Assembly (NCBI RefSeq): GCF_018687515.1
Contig: NZ_CP061294.1
Span: 558,001-622,000 of the forward strand
DNA: 64,000 nucleotides
Reading direction: 5' to 3'
Source of the DNA: Polynucleobacter sp. MWH-Spelu-300-X4
GTDB lineage: Bacteria > Pseudomonadota > Gammaproteobacteria > Burkholderiales > Burkholderiaceae
Position numbers and translations under genes: made by a program. Positions 40,088 to 48,641 of the stretch are shown piece by piece. Within the stretch, counting starts at the first letter, position 1. Every line of letters begins with the position of its first letter. Below the pieces are notes generated by a model. That model worked only from the letters and a program-made list of their open reading frames with translations. It searched no databases and had not been told where the DNA came from.

Positions 40088-40879
40088 TTACTTTATTTCG
40101 GATCCCGTTGATGTTGGCCGGCTGTAGAATTTAGCGCCTTTGTACCAAAGTTTGATGGCCTGCCAATGAATTTTTAAAATAACTCCAAATGTTAGCAGTG
40201 GAAACTTAACGATTGATTTAACAATATTGACTTTCGTTAATGGCAGTTCCCTCCCGCTAATGCTAGTGCTAAGTAAAAGCTCTGTGTCGTGCCAGTATTC
40301 AATTCCCGAGACATTTTGTGCATCACTTGAAGATGTTTCTTTTCTCATGAACCGAAATACATAATGACCTAACACATCAAAAAAAGGTGATACATGAAAT
40401 TCTTTATCCGCGGTTAGAGGTTCACCATATTGGATTTGATTTTTTTGATGGGGCTTTAATAAGTAGCAATGTCTATCGCCAAAAGTATTGTTGACTTCAG
40501 CCACAATGGCTTTGATTTGGCCTTCAGAGTTTTGGCAGAACCAGAAGCTAACTGGATTAAAGACATATCCCAAAACTCTAGGGAAGGTATGTAGCCAAAT
40601 TTCGCCATCAACATCATTGATATTTGATTTTTTTAATTTATTTTCAATCCAAGCAAGTGCATCTGGGTCGCCTTGACCATGATCGCGATCATAAAAAGAA
40701 ATCCATGAGAAAGAATTGTCCCCAACCCCTGATTTAGATAAAAGGGTTCTATCAGTATTTCGTGATCGCATGGGAATTCTCAAGAAAAATACTTGGTACC
40801 TGAAAGCATTTTTCTTTGGTTTTGTTCTTTTGTGTAAAACCTCACCAAAACAGATCGAAGCTGAATTCAAGCTTGCCAT
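40088..40879 (-). CDS. DUF1365 domain protein
   Basis: A 263-residue protein with FRYQVFFLRIPM near its start, LHTFPRVLGYVFNPVSFWFC and EVNNTFGDRHCYLL in the middle, all typical of DUF1365. It is almost always coded between an FAD oxidoreductase and a Cfa-like methyltransferase, as here (2 bp and 3 bp gaps). Biochemical role unknown. Confidence 0.9.
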   Translation of the reverse strand: MASLNSASICFGEVLHKRTKPKKNAFRYQVFFLRIPMRSRNTDRTLLSKSGVGDNSFSWISFYDRDHGQGDPDALAWIENKLKKSNINDVDGEIWLHTFPRVLGYVFNPVSFWFCQNSEGQIKAIVAEVNNTFGDRHCYLLKPHQKNQIQYGEPLTADKEFHVSPFFDVLGHYVFRFMRKETSSSDAQNVSGIEYWHDTELLLSTSISGRELPLTKVNIVKSIVKFPLLTFGVILKIHWQAIKLWYKGAKFYSRPTSTGSEIK

Positions 40880-40881
40880 AA

Positions 40882-42264
40882 TTAAATTTTTTCTGATGGG
40901 AATGATTCACTTGATATCTCAGAATTGATCGATTCAAGAATATCCATTGCCACTAATTCACCAGATTTCAGGCCGTCCTCATGAAAGCCATAGCCGGTCC
41001 ATGCACCACAGTACCAAGTATTGTTTTTTCCTTGAATCAAGGGTAATTGTTTTTGGCTATGGATGGCTGCACCATCAAATAGGGGGTGCGAGTAATGAAT
41101 GACTCTTTGAGTTAACGACTCTTTGGGTAATGTGTGGGGATTTAAGCTAACAATAATAGATTGATTTTTAAGATAATCAGGTAGGGGCTGTAGTTTGTTG
41201 ATCAGGTAATGAACGCATACATGAGAGGCAACATCATTGCCATTAGAGCCTAAGGCTTTAGAGGAATAATTCCATGCTGCCCAAGCCTTTTTATTCTTTG
41301 GTAGTAATGATTCATCTATATGTAGATAAGCAGTATTTTTCTGGTAGGGAATTGATGAAAGAATCATTCGTTCTTCTTTGCTGGCATCTTTCAGTATTTT
41401 TATGGTTTCATCGCTATGGCAAGCGAAAACAACCTCATCAAACTCAAGCTGCTCCCCGGAATCACAAGTTAAAGTTATTTTCTCTGCATTCAGTGTTCGA
41501 TCAACTTGGCTGATTGCCTTGTGATCAATCTTGATGCCGCTGCTTTTTAATTTGTTGACTAAGCGCGAAACATATTCACGTGAGCCGCCATCAACAGTCA
41601 GCCATTGAGGTCGGTCAATAATATTTAGTAAGCCATGGTTGTCACAAAAATGAATCAGAGTCTTAATTGGAAATTGCATCATTTCGCTAACAGGGCAAGA
41701 CCAGATGGCACCGATCATTGGTAATAAATACCAATTTTTGAAGGGGGAGCCAAATTTATGTTTGACAAGAAACTCTTCAACTGATTCTTGAGCTTTATCT
41801 GTAAAGTCAGTTAATTCATTATTTCGGGCAATAGTTTTAGCTAATTTATTAAATCTAATAATGTCTTTTAGCATCCCTAAAAAATCAAAATTCCACAAAT
41901 TATGTCTTTGCGCAAAAATACTATTGAGATCGGTTCCTGCCCACTCTAATGGGGAACTATTTCCATTTGTGGGTATAGATACCGAAAATGACATTTCAGA
42001 GTCAGCAATTGGCACATCAAGTTCTTTGAATAACTGTAATAAATGTGGATATGTGCGGCGGTTAAAAACCAAAAATCCTGTGTCAATTCCGTATGTTTTA
42101 TTGCTACCTTGGTCTAAAAAATCAATCGTGTTGCTATGTCCGCCTAAACGAGATTCTTTTTCAAATATAGTAATTTCAATGTGTGGATTTTCTCTAAGAT
42201 AGTAAGCACAACCTAGGCCTGAAATGCCGGCACCAATAATGGCTAATTGTTTTTTTTGTCTCAT
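40882..42264 (-). CDS. FAD-dependent amine-oxidase-like protein (COG2907)
   Basis: A 460-residue flavoprotein. The dinucleotide-binding motif IIGAGISGLGCAYYL is at residues 9-23, GGHSNTID follows, and the C-terminal WYCGAWTGYGFHEDG is typical of the COG2907 proteins coupled with DUF1365 and Cfa. First gene of the six-gene minus-strand operon 42264 to 36941. Likely oxidises a lipid; this is inference from context. Confidence 0.9.
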   Translation of the reverse strand: MRQKKQLAIIGAGISGLGCAYYLRENPHIEITIFEKESRLGGHSNTIDFLDQGSNKTYGIDTGFLVFNRRTYPHLLQLFKELDVPIADSEMSFSVSIPTNGNSSPLEWAGTDLNSIFAQRHNLWNFDFLGMLKDIIRFNKLAKTIARNNELTDFTDKAQESVEEFLVKHKFGSPFKNWYLLPMIGAIWSCPVSEMMQFPIKTLIHFCDNHGLLNIIDRPQWLTVDGGSREYVSRLVNKLKSSGIKIDHKAISQVDRTLNAEKITLTCDSGEQLEFDEVVFACHSDETIKILKDASKEERMILSSIPYQKNTAYLHIDESLLPKNKKAWAAWNYSSKALGSNGNDVASHVCVHYLINKLQPLPDYLKNQSIIVSLNPHTLPKESLTQRVIHYSHPLFDGAAIHSQKQLPLIQGKNNTWYCGAWTGYGFHEDGLKSGELVAMDILESINSEISSESFPSEKI

Positions 42265-42373
42265 TATTTCTAATCCAAGGCTAATTTTTATATGATTGAA
42301 CGCAGTCTAAGGCATTTCTCTATATATTTCAGATGCTTCCATCAGATTTATTGGTGCTAATTACTATGAAATT

Positions 42374-42390
42374 TGTCGGGAATCCCGACA
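42374..42390. repeat. Palindrome copy 3 (TGTCGGGAATCCCGACA)
   Basis: A 17-bp variant with the central TAA changed to AAT, which keeps the dyad perfect (compensating changes). It lies 110 bp upstream of the COG2907 gene. Confidence 0.8.
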
Positions 42391-42504
42391 TTCGTCATTC
42401 AACTGCCTGTAGATAAATTTCGAGATCCAAAGGGCTTTACTAGACTCCAAGTTCGAGTCTGCAAAAAGGACATCGAATACGATACAAGGCTTGTTGTTGA
42501 ATAA
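42391..42504 (+). pseudogene. Possible gene remnant (C-terminal fragment)
   Basis: An open frame beginning directly after palindrome copy 3 reads, in part, QLPVDKFRDPKGFTRLQVRV and ends CKKDIEYDTRLVVE before TAA. It has no start codon or ribosome binding site. The composition looks like real protein. It may be the tail of a lost gene at the edge of the tRNA-bounded segment; it is not recognisable as an integrase. Confidence 0.3.
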
Positions 42505-42529
42505 AAAACCCTTATAAATCAACAGCGTT

Positions 42530-42707
42530 CCTGCAAAGCCGTGTACCCCAGTTCGATTCTGGGTTCCGCCTCCAATAACTAATTGATTTTAAATAAATAA
42601 ATTGACTCTTCTTAGGGGTAGTAATTAGTCACGCCAATTATTGGTGTGATTGGGTACTCGTGGAGTTTTATGGATTTCAATGGAGGATGTCGGGTAACCC
42701 GACATTT
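42530..42707. repeat. Right copy of the tRNA-Cys 3'-end direct repeat
   Basis: Bases 42530-42578 are identical to 22966-23014 (anticodon arm to CCA of tRNA-Cys plus 4 bases). The next 20 bases differ by one, then alignment weakens and recovers up to palindrome copy 4. The 5' half of the tRNA is missing, so this is not a functional tRNA gene. A partial tRNA at the far end is the expected mark of an attR-type junction. Confidence 0.8.
42688..42704. repeat. Palindrome copy 4 (TGTCGGGTAACCCGACA)
   Basis: Exact 17-bp copy, equivalent in position to copy 1 relative to the tRNA-Cys repeat. It lies 35 bp beyond the Anbu stop codon and is followed by TTTAATGG. Confidence 0.85.
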
Positions 42708-42738
42708 AATGGACTGAATTCTTTATATTATTTGTTGA

Positions 42739-43470
42739 TTACTTACCCCAATCTGGATTTGGTAATTCTGTAAATACCGTCTTCAAACCCTCTGCCCAAC
42801 CTTTTCTAATAGAGGAGTAATAAGGATCACTTTCTAAGACTCGTTGTTTAAGATTCGATTGAAATGAATTGGTTTTGTACATCATGACATCGATAGGAGC
42901 TGCTACAGATATATTGCTTCTAATAGTTGAATCAAATGAAATTAGGATGCATTTCACGGCATCCATAAGGCTAGTGTCGTGTCGTACTACGCGGTCAATA
43001 ATTGGTTTGCCATATTTGGTTTCACCAATTTGGAAATAGGGTGTTTCAGCACTCGTTTCAATAAAATTACCTGCGTTATAAATGCTAAATAACCGTGGCT
43101 TCTCTCCTTTGATTTGCCCAGCTACGATGATGCTGACCTGAAAGTCAGCATGATGGTTCTTGAGGTGCTCGGCATCTTTTTCAAATGCGAACCTCACTTC
43201 ATCTCCAACAAGGCTAGTGGCTGCAAATAATGAATCAACATTATGTAGATGAGGGCCGTCATTTTTTTCAATGGATTCTCTGAGGCGTCTTACGATAGAT
43301 TGGGTAATAGCCAAATTTCCAGCTGTCATCAAAGTAATGATTCTCTCGCCAGGAATCTCAAAAATATGCATTTTTGGAAAGATTGCTACTTGATCAACTC
43401 CGGCATTAGTTCGTGTATCCGAAGCTAAAACTAATCCTTGGTCTAATAAAACACCAACACAATAGGTCAT
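42739..43470 (-). CDS. Anbu proteasome-like peptidase
   Basis: A 243-residue member of the bacterial proteasome-related Anbu family. After removal of Met1 the N-terminal Thr2 (TYCVGVLLDQGLVLASDTRT, the first 20 residues after Met) is the expected nucleophile, with Asp and Lys (FPKMHIF) positions conserved. Last gene of a minus-strand operon with transglutaminase, alpha-E and ATP-grasp partners. Proteolytic activity of Anbu is weak or unproven; the real substrate is unknown. Confidence 0.92.
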   Translation of the reverse strand: MTYCVGVLLDQGLVLASDTRTNAGVDQVAIFPKMHIFEIPGERIITLMTAGNLAITQSIVRRLRESIEKNDGPHLHNVDSLFAATSLVGDEVRFAFEKDAEHLKNHHADFQVSIIVAGQIKGEKPRLFSIYNAGNFIETSAETPYFQIGETKYGKPIIDRVVRHDTSLMDAVKCILISFDSTIRSNISVAAPIDVMMYKTNSFQSNLKQRVLESDPYYSSIRKGWAEGLKTVFTELPNPDWGK

Positions 43471-43483
43471 GAATCATCTTTCT

Positions 43484-44302
43484 TTATTGTTGAATTTGCT
43501 CAATTTGTTTTTTTGCCGTCAACCCTTGTTGAGACACATCAACCCCAACGCTCATCGACTCTGCTCCTCCACCCACGCGAATACCGCTAACGGGGCAGGC
43601 ATCTCGATAATCTAAGCCTATTGCTAAACGTACATGCGTACCATTGACTAAGCATTGATTAGATGCATCAACGCTCACCCAGCCAATACCGTTCAACCAA
43701 GATTCAGCCCATGCATGGCTTTCTAATAAGTCACCTCGTTCAGTGAATAAATAGCCGCTCACATATCTCGAGGGAATATTGAGGCTTCTACAGCAGGCAA
43801 TGAAAATATGAGCGTGATCTTGGCATACACCGTGACCTGTATCTAACGCTTGTGAGGCAGTAGTAAATACACTAGTGGAGCCTTTGGTGTAGGGAACTCG
43901 TGACACAATTTTTTCACTCAGCTGCTGAAGTTTATCTATTGAATTAATAATTTCTAGTGAGTTTGCAAGGCCTTTAATATTTTCATCAGGTTGCGTTAGA
44001 TGTGTATTTCTAAGGTAAATAGTTAAAGGTAGTCGCTCTTGTGTTTCCGAGTGAGGCAGCCCAGTTTCCACTTCACCTTTAGCAGTAACATTGATCTCTG
44101 ATAAGTTTTTATCAACCACCAGTGTATGAACCACATTGCCATATGCATCAATATGCTGTTGGGGTTGACCATTCATCTGAATAGACCAATTTTTTACGCG
44201 TTGACCGAACCCATTCTGAGGCGTCAGTTTCAGTTGTTGAATGCTATAAAGCAAAGGGTCTGCGTATTGGTATTGAGTGGTGTGTTTAATAGTTAATTGC
44301 AT
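43484..44302 (-). CDS. Transglutaminase-like protein
   Basis: A 272-residue papain-fold protein. The N-terminal beta domain starts MQLTIKHTTQYQYADPL, and the catalytic triad is visible: Cys in GHGVCQDHAHIF, His in SHAWAESWL and Asp in VSVDASN. It is probably a peptidase or amide-forming enzyme rather than a eukaryotic-type crosslinker. Its gaps to alpha-E (11 bp) and Anbu (13 bp) show a single operon. Confidence 0.92.
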   Translation of the reverse strand: MQLTIKHTTQYQYADPLLYSIQQLKLTPQNGFGQRVKNWSIQMNGQPQQHIDAYGNVVHTLVVDKNLSEINVTAKGEVETGLPHSETQERLPLTIYLRNTHLTQPDENIKGLANSLEIINSIDKLQQLSEKIVSRVPYTKGSTSVFTTASQALDTGHGVCQDHAHIFIACCRSLNIPSRYVSGYLFTERGDLLESHAWAESWLNGIGWVSVDASNQCLVNGTHVRLAIGLDYRDACPVSGIRVGGGAESMSVGVDVSQQGLTAKKQIEQIQQ

Positions 44303-44313
44303 AGTTATTTAAT

Positions 44314-45261
44314 TTACGCAGCATGGACATTGAGGTAGGTATTTTGGATTTCTGCGCCTAGCTCATGATTACGGTCAATGAATTCAGTTAAGAATTCATG
44401 TAAGCCATTTTGGAAAATATGATCCATTCGCCCATACATTAAGCTCGAATGAATTTCTCCAGCTATTCGCTTGCATTCCATATGCCGACCACGAGTCACG
44501 CTATCTAAGATCCTAGATATCTCAAAGAAACAGGCGTGGAGTGAGCGGGGCATATCCTTTCGGAGAACTAATAGTTCGGCCACATTCCAGGGTTGAATGG
44601 TGTCATTAAATATCTTTTGGTATGCTTGAAAGGCTGATACAGACCTTAGGATCGAGCTCCATTCGTAATAATCAACACCACCGCCCACTTCCTCTTCTTT
44701 GGGTAGTAACAGGTGATATTTCACATCAAGGATTCTTGCGGTATTGTCAGCACGCTCAATAAATGTACCTAATCTTAAAAATTGATAAGCATCGTCTTGT
44801 AGCATCGTGCCAGCACTCACGCCTCTGAATAAATGTGATCGTGATTTGACCCAATCGCAGAAGTCATGGAGTTGATTCATGTCTAAGGCATTTTCATCAA
44901 ATTGACTGAACTCTAGCCATAGGGCGTTGATGTTCTCCCAAGTTTCCGTTGTTAGGGCGACTCTCACGGCTCGAGCATTTTCACGTGCACTATAAAGGGT
45001 TGAGTAAATGCTCGATGGGTTGTTGCGATCCATGGCTAGGTAATGAATCACGTTAGCCGAGTTATATTCCTTTGAACTTTCTCTGAATGTGTCAGAAGTT
45101 CCAGAAATTTCTAATGCTGGCCACCATAATGCTGCCTCGTTAATGGCAGCGTTGGGTACAAGTGCCATGTTCTCGGTGACATCTAAGATACGAGCCATAT
45201 TCTCAGCTCGTTCAATATACCTAGCCATCCAATACAAATGATTAGCTGTACGGCTTAACAT
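44314..45261 (-). CDS. Alpha-E domain protein
   Basis: A 315-residue mainly helical protein. It has MLSRTANHLYWMARYIERAE at the start and FLRLGTFIERADNTARILDV in the middle, the hallmarks of the alpha-E family. It always accompanies the circularly permuted ATP-grasp gene, here overlapping it by 7 bp. Thought to form part of a peptide-modifying complex; not demonstrated. Confidence 0.92.
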   Translation of the reverse strand: MLSRTANHLYWMARYIERAENMARILDVTENMALVPNAAINEAALWWPALEISGTSDTFRESSKEYNSANVIHYLAMDRNNPSSIYSTLYSARENARAVRVALTTETWENINALWLEFSQFDENALDMNQLHDFCDWVKSRSHLFRGVSAGTMLQDDAYQFLRLGTFIERADNTARILDVKYHLLLPKEEEVGGGVDYYEWSSILRSVSAFQAYQKIFNDTIQPWNVAELLVLRKDMPRSLHACFFEISRILDSVTRGRHMECKRIAGEIHSSLMYGRMDHIFQNGLHEFLTEFIDRNHELGAEIQNTYLNVHAA

Positions 45262-46727
45262 GTCATAACTCCCGCTTCGTGATCGATGGGGGATGAGGCA
45301 TGTTCACAAGCTTTATCTTGAAGAACCCAGGTATCTTTCGTGCCACCTCCTTGCGAAGAGTTAACTACTAAAGAGCCTTCTTTCATGGCAACCCGACATA
45401 ATCCACCTGGCACTAAACTAACCTTATCGCCAGATAAAACAAATGGACGTAAATCAACGTGGCGTGGTGCAATACCTTTCTCTACAAGAGTGGGGCAGGT
45501 GGATAGTGATAGGGTAGGTTGAGCAATATAGTTGCTAGGATTAGCTAGAATTCTATGTTTGAAAGAATCTAACTCTGCTTGACTAGCGGTAGGTCCAACT
45601 AACATGCCGTAGCCACCAGATCCTTGAACTTCCTTTACAACCAATTCAGATAAGTTATCTAATGTATAGCTTAAATCCTCAGGCTTGCTCAATTCATAAG
45701 TGGGAACGTTAGCAAGAATGGGTTCCTCATTAAGGTAGAACTTAATCATGTCAGGGACGCGGATATAGGTTGACTTATCATCAGCCACGCCCGTACCTAC
45801 TGCATTAGCAAGAGTTACCCCGCCATTCCGATATACCGAGAACAAGCCGGGCACACCTAGCATGCTGTCGGGGTTGAATGCTAGAGGATCAATAAATTCG
45901 TCATCAATGCGTCGATAAATTACATCGACTCGTTTAGGTCCTTCAGTGGTTCTCATATAAACCGCGTTATTGCGGACAAATAGGTCTTGTCCTTCGACAA
46001 GTTCTACTCCCATTTGTTGAGCTAAGAAAGCATGCTCAAAATAGGCGCTGTTATAAGCGCCAGGTGTCAATAGAACTACCGTGGGATCTTTTATGCCAGG
46101 TTGAGCAACAGCACGTAAATTATTTTTTAACACTTGTGGGTAGTGCTCGACAGGTGCGATGGAATATCTCCTGAATAATTCAGGAAACAGTCGCATCATC
46201 ATCTTGCGATCTTCGATCATGTAAGACACGCCAGAAGGCGTCCTTAGATTATCTTCAAGCACATAAAACTGATCCTCGCCCGTTCGCACGATATCAATAC
46301 CTGCAATATGAGCGTAAATACCTTGAGGCACATCTACATTGAACATTTCTGGTCGATATTGCGAATGCTTTAGTATTTCCTCTGAAATAATTCCCGCGCG
46401 AATAATTTCTTGTTGATGATAAATGTCATCCAAGAACATATTTAGAGCGCGAACACGTTGTATTGCGCCCTTAGATAGGGTTGACCATTCTTTAGCAGAC
46501 AGTAGTCTTGGAATCACATCAAAAGGAATAAGTCGTTCAACGCCATCATCTTCGCCATAGACGTTAAAAGTAATGCCAACTCGTCTAAATAAGATTTCAG
46601 CTTCTTGCCGCTTACTTTCTAGCTGATCGGTTGGAATAGTTTTTAGCCAGTTTTGGTAATTTGCATAAACATGGCGCACCGAAGCATCGCTTAGGTGCAT
46701 TTCATCAAAATAACTCTTGTTATGCAT
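45255..46727 (-). CDS. Circularly permuted type 2 ATP-grasp protein
   Basis: A 490-residue ATP-grasp enzyme. It contains YVLEDNLRTPSGVSYMIEDR, MRTTEGPKRVDVIYRRIDDE and VVKEVQGSGGYGMLVG, matching the CP-ATP-grasp type 2 family. Such enzymes are predicted to form amide bonds on peptides. First gene of the Anbu operon, with the promoter in the 267-bp region upstream that also holds palindrome copy 5. Confidence 0.92.
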   Translation of the reverse strand: MHNKSYFDEMHLSDASVRHVYANYQNWLKTIPTDQLESKRQEAEILFRRVGITFNVYGEDDGVERLIPFDVIPRLLSAKEWSTLSKGAIQRVRALNMFLDDIYHQQEIIRAGIISEEILKHSQYRPEMFNVDVPQGIYAHIAGIDIVRTGEDQFYVLEDNLRTPSGVSYMIEDRKMMMRLFPELFRRYSIAPVEHYPQVLKNNLRAVAQPGIKDPTVVLLTPGAYNSAYFEHAFLAQQMGVELVEGQDLFVRNNAVYMRTTEGPKRVDVIYRRIDDEFIDPLAFNPDSMLGVPGLFSVYRNGGVTLANAVGTGVADDKSTYIRVPDMIKFYLNEEPILANVPTYELSKPEDLSYTLDNLSELVVKEVQGSGGYGMLVGPTASQAELDSFKHRILANPSNYIAQPTLSLSTCPTLVEKGIAPRHVDLRPFVLSGDKVSLVPGGLCRVAMKEGSLVVNSSQGGGTKDTWVLQDKACEHASSPIDHEAGVMTC

Positions 46728-46921
46728 GACACTCTCCCAACTTCTATTAATTCATTATGATTATTAGCAAGTTGTGTGCCATCTGTATTAAAGGCTTATT
46801 CTGGTTAGTTCTAGGAATTATTTTTTAAAAAAATGGTCGTAAGAATGATATGCACCAAAATGAATACTTGATATAGCGCACTAAAAAAGTTCATGACACC
46901 CTGTTTTAGTGCATCATTGTT

Positions 46922-46938
46922 TGTGGGGATTCCCGACA
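46922..46938. repeat. Palindrome copy 5, degenerate (TGTGGGGATTCCCGACA)
   Basis: Matches the 17-bp palindrome except for one base that breaks the dyad (TGTG instead of TGTC) and an altered centre. It lies between the ATP-grasp start and the HpaB gene end, outside the tRNA-bounded segment. Confidence 0.6.
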
Positions 46939-46994
46939 CTTGGCGTGGGGGGTAGTGCTGATTTGATGAGCGCTACCTGGATACTCTTGAATAA

Positions 46995-48557
46995 TTATTT
47001 TTGCGATGGTAATTCAGGTAAATCAACCATGACGGGAGTTCCTGGAATAGTGCAGCCTTGAGAGCAGCATTTACCAGGTTGCGTATTTTGTGTAATGGCA
47101 CGGTTAGGATCATTTGTTAGACCTCTATCAAGCAAACGCTCTACGAGCTTAACTTTTGAGCCGATGGGGTAGTTTCGATAAATTTCACGTTTCATTGCCT
47201 CGGGTGAGCCGCCGCCATGCAAACTAATAACTGAGTACCAGCCACCTTGATAGGATGCTGTTAAGTCCTCAATAAATCTTGCTGTTTCAATCCGCTTGTC
47301 ATAAGGAATTTCTGGGTTGGCACGAAGAACATCACTTAGTTTTGCTGCTGTTTCAGGGTTGTGGTCTTCATCTGGCCCAGGTAATGCCACGATTAATCCG
47401 CCTGAAACATAGTGAGCTATTTTGTGCATGTCATAAATTTGTGTAGCTAGTAAGAGCTTGCCAATGTTCGAAAAAACATGGTCGGGTACAAAACTTTGAG
47501 CAGCAGTATCTTGAGTTGCGTACACTGACGCGGCAACTCCGCAAGCATAGAATCCTTCGGTAATTTTGATTAATTCAACCATTTGATCTCTTAGGTGATG
47601 CTCCTCACCTGGATTAAATCCATTAGCCTCACACATGAGCGCACCTGCGCCAATCAATAAGTCCCCAAATCCAGCGCGAGCGCCAATACAACTGTGACGA
47701 TGATGTGTGGCGTAGTTATAAGTCATATAACCACTATGTTCCCATTCCCCTGCGTAGAAAACTTTATCCCAAGGTACAAAAACATTTTCAAAAATTACTA
47801 CACCTGTAGATTGCCCATATTTATTTGAGAACAATGCGGCTTTTTCACCAGGGCGGCCTGCTGGACGAGCAACAATGGTCACACCTTCAGCATCTACTGG
47901 AACGGCGCAACATACAGCAAAGTCGGCATCTTCTTTACCCATATTGCGGCAAGGCATCACTAAAAACTCATGCATATAGGGGGCTCCAGTCACAATTGCT
48001 TTAGTGCCTGAAATTCGGATACCTCTGCCATCTCGATGAGTGACATGTACATAGGTGTCAATATTCCCTTGCTCATGTGGCCGCTTACTGCGATCCCCTT
48101 TAGCATCTGTCATCGCAATGCCTAATGTTAAATCTCGTTTTTGAACATCGTGAAGGTAAGCGGCAAACTTTTCACGATGTTCAGTTGTTCCTTTGGCATC
48201 GTCAATGCGAGCGGACACTTGGTGGATAGCATTCAACGCATCATGTGTGAGATATCTCTGAGCGCAGCCTGTTTCTTGGCAAACAAGCCGAACTGCTTCA
48301 AGCTTATTTAATAAATCACCACTACTGGTGTTGATATGTAATAAACGATTAACTGTTTCGCCAGTGCTATTTTGGGTCGCCGTCATTATTGGTGTGTACT
48401 CAGGGCGCAGGGCATAGTCATAGGTTAGACCTACAGCGTTTATGCCTGGACGAAGTGCTGGTTCATCAACAACAGAATCAACTTTACGACCGTCCACAAA
48501 GACTTTAGGGGTGTAATTGCGTAATGATTCCTCATACTCTCGTCCTGTCATTAACAC
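46995..48557 (-). CDS. 4-hydroxyphenylacetate 3-hydroxylase (HpaB) family protein
   Basis: A 520-residue flavin-type hydroxylase or dehydratase-fold protein. GTG 48557 is chosen because AGGAG lies 6 bases before it and the family starts MLMTG/A. The fold is shared with 4-hydroxybutyryl-CoA dehydratase, but by eye two of its four cluster ligands are replaced (Tyr and Ala), so a reduced-flavin hydroxylase is more likely. The C-terminal tail has GKCCSQGC. No reductase (hpaC) is adjacent. Divergent from a TetR gene. Confidence 0.82.
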   Translation of the reverse strand: MLMTGREYEESLRNYTPKVFVDGRKVDSVVDEPALRPGINAVGLTYDYALRPEYTPIMTATQNSTGETVNRLLHINTSSGDLLNKLEAVRLVCQETGCAQRYLTHDALNAIHQVSARIDDAKGTTEHREKFAAYLHDVQKRDLTLGIAMTDAKGDRSKRPHEQGNIDTYVHVTHRDGRGIRISGTKAIVTGAPYMHEFLVMPCRNMGKEDADFAVCCAVPVDAEGVTIVARPAGRPGEKAALFSNKYGQSTGVVIFENVFVPWDKVFYAGEWEHSGYMTYNYATHHRHSCIGARAGFGDLLIGAGALMCEANGFNPGEEHHLRDQMVELIKITEGFYACGVAASVYATQDTAAQSFVPDHVFSNIGKLLLATQIYDMHKIAHYVSGGLIVALPGPDEDHNPETAAKLSDVLRANPEIPYDKRIETARFIEDLTASYQGGWYSVISLHGGGSPEAMKREIYRNYPIGSKVKLVERLLDRGLTNDPNRAITQNTQPGKCCSQGCTIPGTPVMVDLPELPSQK

Positions 48558-48595
48558 GGCATTCTCCTGTTGCTTATTGAACTAATTGATTAAGA

Positions 48596-48629
48596 TTAAA
48601 CATTGTTCAATTTATTGTCAATGGTTTAA
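48596..48629. promoter_or_regulatory. Imperfect palindrome between hpaB-like and tetR-like genes
   Basis: TTAAACATTG (48596-48605) faces CAATGGTTTAA (48619-48629), a near-perfect dyad with one extra base, and ATTGAAC/GTTCAAT overlaps it at 48576-48611. A shared divergent promoter with a dyad suits control by the TetR protein encoded next to it. Confidence 0.45.
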
Positions 48630-48641
48630 TTTTGTGGGAGA

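Larger units (their letters stand above)
42265..42529. other. Gene-poor stretch before the right tRNA-Cys repeat
   Basis: Holds palindrome copy 3 (42374-42390), the probable promoter of the COG2907-led minus-strand operon, and an unidentified 37-codon open stretch at 42391-42501 without a start. No complete gene seen. Confidence 0.6.

Noticed and set aside
42391..42504. Integrase remnant next to the right repeat
   Set aside because: The residues do not show tyrosine-recombinase motifs (R, HxxR, Y); kept only as an unidentified fragment.
42530..42578. Second tRNA-Cys gene
   Set aside because: Only the 3' part is present; the acceptor 5' strand and D-arm are missing, so it cannot fold as a tRNA.
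46995..48557. 4-hydroxybutyryl-CoA dehydratase
   Set aside because: Two of four Fe-S ligands appear substituted on comparison from memory, so only the HpaB-family name is used.
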